From: CAZWMK01 sp964635065
GTDB lineage: Bacteria; Pseudomonadota; Alphaproteobacteria; Sphingomonadales; Sphingomonadaceae
Length of the DNA: 54,118 nt
Reading direction: 5' to 3'
Assembly (NCBI GenBank): GCA_964635065.1
Contig: CAZWMK010000004.1
Coordinates: forward strand, 1 to 54,118
Below, piece by piece: positions 31,128 to 39,499 of the stretch. Below the pieces are notes generated by a model. That model saw only the letters and a program-made list of their open reading frames with translations, made no database searches and was not told the DNA's origin. Made by a program: the position numbers and the translations under genes. Within the stretch, counting starts at the first letter, position 1, and every line of letters starts with the position of its first letter.

Positions 31128-31705
31128 ATGCCCGCCGGGTCATGCCCTTGGTGCTCGTCGTGGCCGTGGCGTCGCTTGTCGCGCGGCTGGATAGCGTGAC
31201 AGCCGCCGAGCAGCCGACAGCGGCGAGGTTGGAATCTGTACCGGCCCGGCAGACGTCAGTACCAGCCCAGGGGGGCGCCAAAACCCGCATGGCCGCCGTG
31301 CTCGACAGCGACCTTGCCGTGCGGCGGCAGCAGGTCGATGATCGCCTGCGCGAGATCGAGATGCGCGAGCGTCTTCTGGCGGCTGCGGAAAACCGGCTGC
31401 GAAAGGCTGCAACAGAAGCGCCCAAAGGCCAGGCTGCTATGGCGCAGCCGGACCGGGCGCCGGTCGCGGACCGGGACGACAACCATCGGGTTGTCGCGCT
31501 TGTCAAACTCTATCAGGCGATGCAGCCGCGTGCCGCTGCCCGCATTTTCGAGCGGCTGGATGAAAATGTGCAGACCGCTGTCGCGCTCAACATGCGCGAG
31601 CGGTCTATGGCCGCCATCATGGCCGAGATGACCCCCGAAGCAGCGACCCGCCTGACCATGGCCCTGGCACGGCGTCCGGAAACACTGCGCCCGACCCGTC
31701 TTTAG
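31124..31705 (+). CDS. MotE-like flagellar protein (MgtE N-domain type)
   Basis: A 193-residue protein with an N-terminal signal or membrane anchor (VMPLVLVVAVASLVARL), a coiled-coil segment (QVDDRLREIEMRERLLAAAENRLRK in parts) and a C-terminal MgtE-N-like helical domain (LVKLYQAMQPRAAARIFERL, then AAIMAEMTPEAATRLTMAL). MotE proteins are periplasmic chaperones/stator partners in alphaproteobacteria. It overlaps the preceding gene by four bases. A CtrA-like box for cheZ overlaps its stop codon. Confidence 0.85.
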   Translation: MNARRVMPLVLVVAVASLVARLDSVTAAEQPTAARLESVPARQTSVPAQGGAKTRMAAVLDSDLAVRRQQVDDRLREIEMRERLLAAAENRLRKAATEAPKGQAAMAQPDRAPVADRDDNHRVVALVKLYQAMQPRAAARIFERLDENVQTAVALNMRERSMAAIMAEMTPEAATRLTMALARRPETLRPTRL

Positions 31706-31717
31706 ACGAGCTTAACC
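31701..31717 (+). promoter_or_regulatory. CtrA-type box upstream of cheZ
   Basis: TTTA-N7-TTAACC differs from the CtrA consensus at one position of the first tetramer. It overlaps the stop of the MotE-like gene and lies 88 bases before the cheZ ATG, in the only substantial gap of this plus-strand run. Confidence 0.45.
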
Positions 31718-31804
31718 CCTGACTGGCATAGTTTCTGCTGGCGTGGTGACGGCTTTGGCCCTTGCCAGCATCAGACAGCCTTCTCCGAGGTGAGTGCAAG
31801 CGAC

Positions 31805-32347
31805 ATGGCGCAAACGCGGACATCCCATTCTGTCGAACGACGCATATGCCTGCTGCGCCGCGAGATCGATGGCCTTGCGCAGCCAAGGACCAGTGCATGC
31901 CACGACATCTCCGCGCTGGAACCCGCCCGGCTGGCCACGCACGCGCTCCCCGATGCCAAGGGACGCTTGGGCGCTGTTTTGCGCAGTTCGGAAGATGCAG
32001 CGCTGCACATCATTGCCGAGGGGGAAGCCCTGCTTGCGCTTGCGGAGGCGACGGCCGCTACCCAGCCGGGACTGGCGGGCCGCATCAGCGAGATTGCCCT
32101 ATCCATCATCGAAGCTGCGGCCTTTCAGGATGTTACCGGTCAGCATGTCAGGCGTGTGCTCGATCTTTTACATCTTGTTGAAGCCCGGCTTGCGCGGCTG
32201 GCGGAAATCGTCGGCGATGATGAGCGGGATACTGGCGACGCCGCCCCCGTCACGTCCGGCACGGTCGGAGCCTCCGGTCCTGACTGGACGGGCAGTGGCA
32301 ATGCCCAGTCGGCGGTTGATCGCTTGTTTGCGCAGGCGGGGCCATGA
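31805..32347 (+). CDS. cheZ: Chemotaxis protein phosphatase CheZ
   Basis: A 180-residue CheZ. The catalytic motif AAFQDVTGQ is intact, with Asp109 and Gln113 in the positions of the E. coli residues that coordinate and attack phospho-CheY. The C-terminus VDRLFAQA resembles the CheY-tethering peptide. The long helical hairpin between is as expected. ATG 31805 is preferred; GTG 31790 lies within GAGGTGAG itself. It overlaps the following TPR gene by four bases. It would switch off CheY-P acting on FliM. Confidence 0.92.
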   Translation: MAQTRTSHSVERRICLLRREIDGLAQPRTSACHDISALEPARLATHALPDAKGRLGAVLRSSEDAALHIIAEGEALLALAEATAATQPGLAGRISEIALSIIEAAAFQDVTGQHVRRVLDLLHLVEARLARLAEIVGDDERDTGDAAPVTSGTVGASGPDWTGSGNAQSAVDRLFAQAGP

Positions 32348-34011
32348 AAAAACTGCTGCTTTTGGCGTCATGTGCGCTTCTGGGCGCCGCGCCACCACCC
32401 GTGCCCCAGGCGCCGCCCAGTCTGCGCGATCAGGAAGTCGCCCTGCTGGCGGCTGTCGCGCATGACGGTTTGCGCGATCGCTCTGACGCGCGCCTTGCCC
32501 TTGCGCATTTCTATGCCACGCGCGGCCGTGCGGTCGAGGCGGCCGCCGTGCTGGACGTTGTGCTGGCGGACCGGCCAGCCCTTGGAGAGGATCCGCATTT
32601 TCTGGCTTTGCGCGGTCGGGTGCGCGTGCAGACGGGCGATTATCGCGGGGCGGTAACCGATCTTGATGCTCCTGTTCTGCTGATGCAGCCGGAATCCTGC
32701 TTGTGGAAAGGTTTTGCGCTGGAACGCGTCGGCGACGCCAAGGCCGCGCTGTCGGCCTATGCGTGCGGCATGCCGGCGCTGACAGGGCGGCGGGCCGACA
32801 GCCGGGCCGTGTTCCTGCTGTCCGGCGTGCGCGCGGCACTGGCTGTGCCGGGCCAGCTTGATCGCGCCAACCGGCTTTTGATGCTGGCGAAACCCGAAGA
32901 TGCGGTGCTGCGGGGCGAGCGTGCCTATTGGATGGCTGTGGTCAACCAGCGCATGGGCCGCACGAACAGTGCGCGCGCCTGGTTCAGGAAAGCGGCACGC
33001 GACGGCAATCCGGCGGCGGCGCTGCACGCGCGTATTGCATTGTTCGAGCAGGAGGCACGCGATCCGCAAGCGATGATGGCGCAGCTGGATCGCCTGCGCT
33101 TTTCATGGCGTGGCGGCGAGAGCGAACGGCGGCTTCTGGATGCGAAGGCGCGCATGGCCATGGCGCAGAACGATCCGCTGCGGGCGCTGAGAGCACTGGA
33201 CATGGTGGCGCGCTATCTGCCACCCGACAAGCAAAGCGCGACGCGCAGCGCGACGATTGCGCAGCTTTTTGATCAGTTGATGAACGATGGCGGCACGCGT
33301 CAGGGAACGATCCGGGCGCTGGCGGCCTATTGGGAGTTTCGCCATCTGGCGCCGCGTGGTCCGGTTGGCGATGCCATGGCCCTGGCGCTTGTCGAGCGGC
33401 TGGAAGCCCTGGATCTGCCCGGCCAGGCCGCGGGTCTGCTGGCATGGCAGGTCGAGCAGCGCATGGCAGCAGGGCCTGAGCGGGCTGCGGCGGCCATGCG
33501 CCTTGCCCGTCTTTACCGCGATGCGGCTATGGCCGATCATGCGCTGGCGGCGCTGCGTCTTGCCAGAATTGATGCCAGCAGTCATGCCCCGGATGTTGCT
33601 CTGGCTCGGCAGGAGGCGGCGATTCTTGTCGATCTTGGCCGTGCGGATGAAGCTGCTGCCCTCCTCGAAGGTGACAAGGCACCTGAAGCCGTCGCGATTT
33701 TAAGCGAGATTGCCTGGCGTCGGAATGACTGGGCCGGGGTGTTGCGCACGCTGGATGGCCGCCTGCCCGCAGCAGGCTTGCTGGAACAGGATCATGCGGC
33801 GTTGGCGCTGGCGTTGCGCTATGTTGTCGCGGCCACGATGCTCGGCGACGAGACACGGCTGGCACAGGCCCGCGCACAATATCGCCCGTATCTGCAAGCG
33901 CCCGATCTGGCCAACTTGTTCGATGTGCTGACCGGCGATCCGCACGCCGTGCCGCCCGATCGGCTGACCGCGGCGATCAATGCCGCCGCCAGACGCGCCG
34001 CGCGCGGCTAG
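32344..34011 (+). CDS. TPR-repeat protein coupled to cheZ (unnamed)
   Basis: A 555-residue, alanine-rich, all-helical repeat protein. TPR-like units are visible, for example ARLALAHFYATRGRAVEAAAVL near residue 50 and DYRGAVTDLDAPVLL, with more degenerate copies to the C-terminus. The N-terminus KKLLLLASCALLGAAPPP is either a short lipoprotein signal (LASC) or a normal signal. It starts inside the cheZ stop (ATGA), so it is translationally coupled to a motility gene. I do not recognise a named family; an exported scaffold for the flagellum or stator is an inference. Its stop overlaps the convergent nitroreductase stop by four bases. Confidence 0.75.
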   Translation: MKKLLLLASCALLGAAPPPVPQAPPSLRDQEVALLAAVAHDGLRDRSDARLALAHFYATRGRAVEAAAVLDVVLADRPALGEDPHFLALRGRVRVQTGDYRGAVTDLDAPVLLMQPESCLWKGFALERVGDAKAALSAYACGMPALTGRRADSRAVFLLSGVRAALAVPGQLDRANRLLMLAKPEDAVLRGERAYWMAVVNQRMGRTNSARAWFRKAARDGNPAAALHARIALFEQEARDPQAMMAQLDRLRFSWRGGESERRLLDAKARMAMAQNDPLRALRALDMVARYLPPDKQSATRSATIAQLFDQLMNDGGTRQGTIRALAAYWEFRHLAPRGPVGDAMALALVERLEALDLPGQAAGLLAWQVEQRMAAGPERAAAAMRLARLYRDAAMADHALAALRLARIDASSHAPDVALARQEAAILVDLGRADEAAALLEGDKAPEAVAILSEIAWRRNDWAGVLRTLDGRLPAAGLLEQDHAALALALRYVVAATMLGDETRLAQARAQYRPYLQAPDLANLFDVLTGDPHAVPPDRLTAAINAAARRAARG

Positions 34012-34601
34012 GCGTTCGGGCCGCCCCAGTTGCTGACGACATCGTCGTAATTCGGTCGCGGCCTTTCTTCGAGCGGACGCGACGGCGTGCCGACAAAAAT
34101 GAAACCGGCAATGCGACATTGATCGTCGCCGAACAACGCGCGTACGGCGTCGCTATATGCGGGCCAGCCCGTCAGCCAGTTGGCGGCAAAACCCTGGGCG
34201 TGGGCTGCAATGCACAGGTTCTGGATGGCGGCGCCCGCCGAAAGCTCCTGTTCCCATTGCGGAATCTTGTGGCCGACGATGGGGCGGCTGAGTGCGACGA
34301 TCAAGGTTGGCGCTTGCTGGGCAAATTGGCGCATGGCCTCGCGTTCGAGGCGTCCGGCATCGAGCGTGGCGGCGACATAGGCCGCCTCTATCGCGTCCGC
34401 CAGCATGACGCGTTGGTCATGGCCGACAATCACGAAACGCCACGGCGCCAGCTTGCCATGATCGGGCACGCGGATGGCTGCTTCCAGCAGGTTGCGCAAC
34501 TGCGATGCATCCGGGCCGGGTGCGACAAGATCGCGTGCCTTTGCGGAACGGCGCGTCGCCAGCAGGGAGAGTGTTGTCGAAGAGTCGTTGAACATGCGCA
34601 T
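34008..34601 (-). CDS. Nitroreductase-family (YdjA-like) FMN enzyme
   Basis: A 197-residue FMN-dependent nitroreductase-fold protein. FMN contacts are visible as TRRSAKA near the N-terminus and AIRVPDHGKLAPWRFVIV; the C-terminal block IAGFIFVGTPSRPLEERPRPNYDDVV is typical of the YdjA branch. Such enzymes reduce nitroaromatics, quinones or enones with NAD(P)H; the physiological substrate is unknown. The start at 34601 (MRMFNDSS) is the family boundary; the frame extends to 34658 without support. It is divergent from the second TonB receptor. Confidence 0.86.
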   Translation of the reverse strand: MRMFNDSSTTLSLLATRRSAKARDLVAPGPDASQLRNLLEAAIRVPDHGKLAPWRFVIVGHDQRVMLADAIEAAYVAATLDAGRLEREAMRQFAQQAPTLIVALSRPIVGHKIPQWEQELSAGAAIQNLCIAAHAQGFAANWLTGWPAYSDAVRALFGDDQCRIAGFIFVGTPSRPLEERPRPNYDDVVSNWGGPNA

Positions 34602-34685
34602 CGATTGCCAGCTTTTTTTGCAAAATCCTTCCTTGTCCGCTAGCACGCTGATCAACAATCAAACAAGTTCTGGTGGAGATTGTCG

Positions 34686-36740
34686 ATGCGTCGCGTTTTT
34701 CTGCTGGCCGGTCTGGCTGGTCTTTCGGTTCCCGCAGTTGCAGCGGATAATGATGTCATCCTCGTTACGGGGCACAGCCTGCCGCAAGCGATCGGCAGCG
34801 AGGTCTATTCAACGGTAACGGTCGACCGCGACCGTCTGACGACAACGGCATCGGGGCGCATGGAGGATGTGCTGCGCGATGTGGCGTCTTTCCAGCAGTT
34901 CCGCCGCACTGACAGCCGCGCCGCCAATCCGACCAGTCAGGGCGTGACGCTGCGCGGCCTTGGCGGTAATGCCGCCAGCCGTGCGCTTGTGACCCTGGAT
35001 GGCGTGCCGCTGGCCGATCCGTTCGGGGGCTGGCTCCCATGGAGTGCGGTTGATCCCGCCAGCCTGGGCGCGGTGCGGGTGACGCGCGGCGGCGGCGCAG
35101 GCGCATTTGGTGCGGGTGCCATGACCGGCACCATCGAGCTGATCAGCGCCGACAGCAGCCAGTCGCCGACAGCACAGGCGGGCCTGATGTATGGTAGCCG
35201 CGACGCTATTGCCGCCGATGCCGCTCTGTCGGGCGAGCTGGGGCAGGGCCATGGCTGGCTGAGTGGCGGCTTTGCGCGCGGCGACGGCTATATGCTGATC
35301 GGGCCGGACCAGCGTGGTCCCGCCGATGTGCCGGCACGTTATGAACAGTGGCACGTCACAGCGCGTGGCGCGGTGCCGATCGGCGACCAGACCGAATTGC
35401 AACTGCGCGGCATGGCCTTTGGCGATACCCGTCTGCGGGGTCTTGATGGCACCGAATCGACCTCGGACGGTGTGGATGCCAGTGTACGCCTGATCGGTCG
35501 CGGCGACTGGGCATGGGAAGGTCTGGCTTATATCCAGGCGCGCGAATTCACGTCGGGCTTCGTCTCGGTCAACAACACGCGCAGCACAACAACGCAGACG
35601 CTGGACCAGTTCAACACGCCCGCAACCGGCTGGGGTGGCAAGCTGGAAGTGCGGCCGCCCCTGGGCGAAGCGATTGAATTGCGGCTGGGAGCCGACATGC
35701 GCGGCGCCAAGGGCAAGACGCGCGAACGCTTCCGCTACGTCGGCGGCGTGCCGACACGCCTGCGCACGGCGGGCGGCGAACAGTCTGTGATGGGCGGCTT
35801 TGCCGAACTGGGGGTCAAGGCCAGCGAGGCGCTGACACTGACGGGCGGTGCGCGCATCGACCGCTGGTCGATCGACAATGGCTATCTTGACGAAATGGAC
35901 CCGGCCACTGGCGCAATGCAGCTTGCGCTTCGTCCGGCCAAGCGCGACGATTGGCGTACCAGCCTGCGCGGTGGCCTGTCGCTTGCGGTAACGCCCGCCA
36001 TCCGTCTGCGGGCAGCAGGCTATACGGGCTGGCGCCTGCCGACGCTCAATGAACTTTATCGCCCGTTCCGCGTCGGAACCGATGCTGTGGCGGCCAATCC
36101 CGACCTGAAACCCGAACGGTTGCAGGGCGTGGAAGCCGGCGTTGACATCACGCCGATGAACAATGTGTCGTTCGGCGCGACCGTTTATTGGAACCGCCTG
36201 GAAGACGCGATTGGCAATGTCACGCTTGGCACCGGGCCGGGGCTGTTTCCCGATGTCGGCTTCGTCGCGGGTTCATATCGTAAACGGCTCAACCTCGATT
36301 CGATCCGTGCGCGCGGCGTCGAGGCGGATGCGCGCGTCAATCTCGGGGGCGTCGGTCTGTCGGCCAGCTATGCCTATATCGACGCGCGGGTCCGTGCCGA
36401 TGGCGTTTCTGCCGCACTCGACGGCAAGCGTCCGGCGCAGGTCCCGAAGCATCGCGCTTCGACCACGGTGTCATACAGCCATGGCGAACGCGCGACGGGC
36501 AGCGTCACGCTGCGCTATGAAGCGAAACAGTTCGAGGACGATCTGAACATTCGCGCGCTTGATGATTCGTTCACGGTCGATGCCTATGCCCGCATGAAGC
36601 TGACGCCGAGCGTCAGCGTCGAGCTGCGCGCGGAAAACCTGTTTGACAAGACGATCGAAGCAGGGATTTCAGGCACCGGCATCATCGACCGCGGCAGCCC
36701 GCGCACGCTGTGGGCGGGACTGCGCTGGACCCTCGATTAA
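34686..36740 (+). CDS. TonB-dependent receptor 2
   Basis: A 684-residue outer-membrane receptor with a short signal (RRVFLLAGLAGLSVPAVAA), a weak TonB box (NDVILVTGHS), a plug (DVLRDVASFQQF, GVTLRGLGGNAASRALVTLDGVP) and a barrel ending TLWAGLRWTLD. It is of the BtuB/siderophore-like compact type, unlike the long catabolic receptor at 19327. The start is ATG 34686 eight bases after GGAG; TTG 34680 is rejected. It sits alone between the divergent nitroreductase and the convergent SBF-like transporter. The ligand cannot be inferred; no riboswitch was recognised upstream. Confidence 0.92.
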   Translation: MRRVFLLAGLAGLSVPAVAADNDVILVTGHSLPQAIGSEVYSTVTVDRDRLTTTASGRMEDVLRDVASFQQFRRTDSRAANPTSQGVTLRGLGGNAASRALVTLDGVPLADPFGGWLPWSAVDPASLGAVRVTRGGGAGAFGAGAMTGTIELISADSSQSPTAQAGLMYGSRDAIAADAALSGELGQGHGWLSGGFARGDGYMLIGPDQRGPADVPARYEQWHVTARGAVPIGDQTELQLRGMAFGDTRLRGLDGTESTSDGVDASVRLIGRGDWAWEGLAYIQAREFTSGFVSVNNTRSTTTQTLDQFNTPATGWGGKLEVRPPLGEAIELRLGADMRGAKGKTRERFRYVGGVPTRLRTAGGEQSVMGGFAELGVKASEALTLTGGARIDRWSIDNGYLDEMDPATGAMQLALRPAKRDDWRTSLRGGLSLAVTPAIRLRAAGYTGWRLPTLNELYRPFRVGTDAVAANPDLKPERLQGVEAGVDITPMNNVSFGATVYWNRLEDAIGNVTLGTGPGLFPDVGFVAGSYRKRLNLDSIRARGVEADARVNLGGVGLSASYAYIDARVRADGVSAALDGKRPAQVPKHRASTTVSYSHGERATGSVTLRYEAKQFEDDLNIRALDDSFTVDAYARMKLTPSVSVELRAENLFDKTIEAGISGTGIIDRGSPRTLWAGLRWTLD

Positions 36741-36747
36741 GGTGTAA

Positions 36748-37734
36748 TCATGCCGCTGGCTGGCGCGCCGCGATACGGCGTGCCAGCACGGCGGCAGCCA
36801 CCAGCTGGATCTGGTGGAAGATCATGAGCGGCAGGACGACAAGGCCTGCACTGGCGGCGGGAAACAGGACATTGGCCATAGGGATGCCGCCCGCCAACGT
36901 TTTTTGCGAACCGCAGAACAGCACAGCGCTTGTGTCGGCGCTGTTCATCCCCGCCATGCGCGCGGCGGTGAGCGCCACACCGATAACCAGCACCAGTAAC
37001 AACAGCGTCAGGCCGAACAGGGCGATGATTGCCGAAGACGGGATCAGCGACCATGCTTGTCCGACCATGGTTGCGCTGAAAGCCGTATAGACGGCCAGCA
37101 AAATCGCGCCCCGGTCGTTCAGCATGACCAGCCGGGGATGACGTGCAACCCAGGATGCAATCCAGGGGCGCAGCATGTGCCCGGCGACAAAGGGCACCAG
37201 CAACTGTCCGACGATTTTCAGCATCTGCGCGCCGCTGATGTCGCCGCTGCCCGTATCGAGCAGGACGGCGGCGAAGAGCGGCGTCAGGAAAATCCCCAGC
37301 ATGTTCGACAGGGATGCCGCACAGACGGCCGCCGCCACCGACCCCCGCGCCAGCGCGACAAAGGCGATCGACGACTGCACGGTCGACGGCAAAAGACAGA
37401 GGAACAGGATACCCGTCCACAGTGGCGCGGGCAGAAGGTGCGGCATCGACGCCTTGAGGCTGAAACCGAGCACCGGAAAAGCAAGGAAGGTGATGGCCAG
37501 CACCAGAAACTGCAAGCGCCAGTTGGTGAAGCCGGCCTGTATGGCATCGCGCGATAGACGGGCGCCGTGCAGGAAAAACAGCAGGCCGATGGCGATGTCG
37601 GTGATCAGGCGCAATGCCGTGGCCATCGTGCCCGAAACGGGGACGATGGCGGCAAGGCCGATGCTGGCGAAAAGGGCGGCCAGAAAAGGGTCGAGGCGTA
37701 GGCGCTGCATGACCCGGGCCAGAACGGATAGCAT
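36748..37734 (-). CDS. SBF-like (bile acid:sodium symporter family) transporter
   Basis: A 328-residue integral membrane protein with about ten hydrophobic helices (for example LAALFASIGLAAIVPV, LQFLVLAITFLAFPVLGF, AIIALFGLTLLLLVLVIGVAL). Motifs LPSTVQSSIAFVALARGS and VLFCGSQKTLAGGIPMA are typical of the SBF-like/YfeH branch (PF13593). It is probably a sodium-coupled organic-anion transporter; substrate unknown. The start MLSVLARVMQRLR at 37734 is 13 bases after the stop of the beta-CASP gene, with which it is co-oriented. The longer frame to 37821 would overlap that gene. Confidence 0.88.
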   Translation of the reverse strand: MLSVLARVMQRLRLDPFLAALFASIGLAAIVPVSGTMATALRLITDIAIGLLFFLHGARLSRDAIQAGFTNWRLQFLVLAITFLAFPVLGFSLKASMPHLLPAPLWTGILFLCLLPSTVQSSIAFVALARGSVAAAVCAASLSNMLGIFLTPLFAAVLLDTGSGDISGAQMLKIVGQLLVPFVAGHMLRPWIASWVARHPRLVMLNDRGAILLAVYTAFSATMVGQAWSLIPSSAIIALFGLTLLLLVLVIGVALTAARMAGMNSADTSAVLFCGSQKTLAGGIPMANVLFPAASAGLVVLPLMIFHQIQLVAAAVLARRIAARQPAA

Positions 37735-37747
37735 GACGATATTTCTA

Positions 37748-39352
37748 TCAGCGCGGTGACCGTTCGTTGCGGCGCGGCAGGCGGCCACCATAATCATCGA
37801 GAATGGCACGCATCCGCGCAATCGCCTCGCGACGCAGTTTGCTGTCGCTGATATGCTGGAGATCCTGCTTCAGGTGGCTGGCAAGTGCTGCGTAATCATT
37901 CTGCCAGTCGCAGCCGACCGCATCGCATATGTCTTGCCGCCCGGTTTTCAGACGCTTGGCGGGCCTGCCCGGCAGCAATGCCCAGGCTTCGCCAATTTCA
38001 GGCACGATGATCGAGGCGTCGGGACGCTCGGCTTCAAGCGTCGCCTTCAGGTTGTCGCTTGATTGCGCTTCGCCATGCGTCAGGAACAATGTGCCGTTGA
38101 CCGGCTGGCGCGCAGCGATCCAGGCAAGAAGTTCGCTGCGATCGGCGTGGGCTGAATAATGGTCGATGGTGCGGATGTTCGCCCGGACCGTGACATCGCG
38201 CCCCGACATACGGACCCGCTCGGCGCCATCCATCAATACGCGGGCCAGCGTGCCCTGGGCGGCGAAACCGACAAACAGCACTGTTGAATCCTTGCGCGGC
38301 AGATTATGCAGCAGATGGTGGCGCACGCGTCCGGCTTCGGCCATGCCGGATGCGGCGATGATGATGGCGCCCGACATCTCGTTCAGGCGACGCGATTGAT
38401 CGACCGTTTCGACGAAATGAAAGGATGGATGCGAAAAAATATTGCCATGGCCAAGGTCTTCAAGGTCCTGGGCATGGCGCCGGAAAACCGATGTGGCGCG
38501 CGTCGCCAGCGGGGAGTCGATGAAGACGGGCCGGTGCGCGAGGTGCCCCTCGTTGATCAGGCGGGCGATATCGAGAAGAAGTTCCTGCGTGCGTTCGATG
38601 GCAAAGGCGGGGATGACGAGGTTGCCGCCGCGCGCCAGTGCATCCTCGATTTCGCGCTCAAGATCATGACGGCGTTCGGTGATGCTGGGGCGGTGCTTGT
38701 CGCGATCGCCATAGGTGCTTTCGCACAGCACATGATCGAGGCCGGCCGGGGCGTCGGGATCGGGGTGAAAAGCCTTTTCTTCGGGACCGATGTCGCCGGA
38801 AAACAGCAGGCGGACATCGCCGACGCTCAGTTCGACCGAAGACGAACCCAGGATGTGCCCGGCATTCCAAAGCCGAGCCCGAAAACCGGGGAGCGGTTCG
38901 AACCATTCGTCATATGGCTGGGTTTCGATCTGCTCCATGGTGCGGATGGCGTCCGCTTCACCGTATAAGGGTTCGAACGGACGTTCGTCGCGCCGGTCCG
39001 GACGGCGATTGTGGCGCTCGGCCTCTGCTTCCTGGATGCGACCGGAATCGGGCAGCATATATTCCAGCAGGTCACGTGTCGGTTCGGTGCACCAGATGGT
39101 GCCGGTAAAGCCCGCACGCACCAGTTTGGGTAAAAGTCCGCTATGGTCGATGTGAGCATGGGTCAGGATGACGGCGTCGATGGCCGTGGCATCGAAATCG
39201 AAAGGCTGGATGTTGAGCCGTTCAAGCGAGCGCGATCCCTGAAACATGCCGCAGTCGATCAGCAGCCGTTGTCCATCATGGGCGATTTCATAGGCCGATC
39301 CAGTCACGGTGCGCGCGGCGCCGTGAAAAGTGAGGACTGGGGCTTTCGACAT
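37748..39352 (-). CDS. Beta-CASP metallo-hydrolase (RNA specificity domain)
   Basis: A 534-residue metallo-beta-lactamase-fold nuclease-like protein. The metal motif THAHIDH is at residues 64-70, with further ligands in NAGHILGSS and SGDIGPEE. The beta-CASP insert follows (IPAFAIERTQELL) and the RNA-specificity motif DHYSAHADRSELLAWI is near residue 395. Relatives process RNA, though bacterial roles of this type are poorly known. It begins MSKAPVLTFHGAARTVTGS, as usual, and is divergent from the DivL-like gene. Confidence 0.92.
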   Translation of the reverse strand: MSKAPVLTFHGAARTVTGSAYEIAHDGQRLLIDCGMFQGSRSLERLNIQPFDFDATAIDAVILTHAHIDHSGLLPKLVRAGFTGTIWCTEPTRDLLEYMLPDSGRIQEAEAERHNRRPDRRDERPFEPLYGEADAIRTMEQIETQPYDEWFEPLPGFRARLWNAGHILGSSSVELSVGDVRLLFSGDIGPEEKAFHPDPDAPAGLDHVLCESTYGDRDKHRPSITERRHDLEREIEDALARGGNLVIPAFAIERTQELLLDIARLINEGHLAHRPVFIDSPLATRATSVFRRHAQDLEDLGHGNIFSHPSFHFVETVDQSRRLNEMSGAIIIAASGMAEAGRVRHHLLHNLPRKDSTVLFVGFAAQGTLARVLMDGAERVRMSGRDVTVRANIRTIDHYSAHADRSELLAWIAARQPVNGTLFLTHGEAQSSDNLKATLEAERPDASIIVPEIGEAWALLPGRPAKRLKTGRQDICDAVGCDWQNDYAALASHLKQDLQHISDSKLRREAIARMRAILDDYGGRLPRRNERSPR

Positions 39353-39499
39353 GGAGGAACCTTTTTACTGCAACACATACGACGCTGCGATTGATTGTGG
39401 ACCGGACATGGCGTGGCCGCAAGGGGCGGTCCATGTTGTTGCGCTGACATGGCAAGCACTTGCTTGCCGCCTGGCCTGCCATGCCGCTATGGTGCACGG

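Noticed and set aside
34602..34685. Cobalamin riboswitch before TonB receptor 2
   Set aside because: The gap is only about 85 bases and shows no B12-box-like sequence or paired structure.
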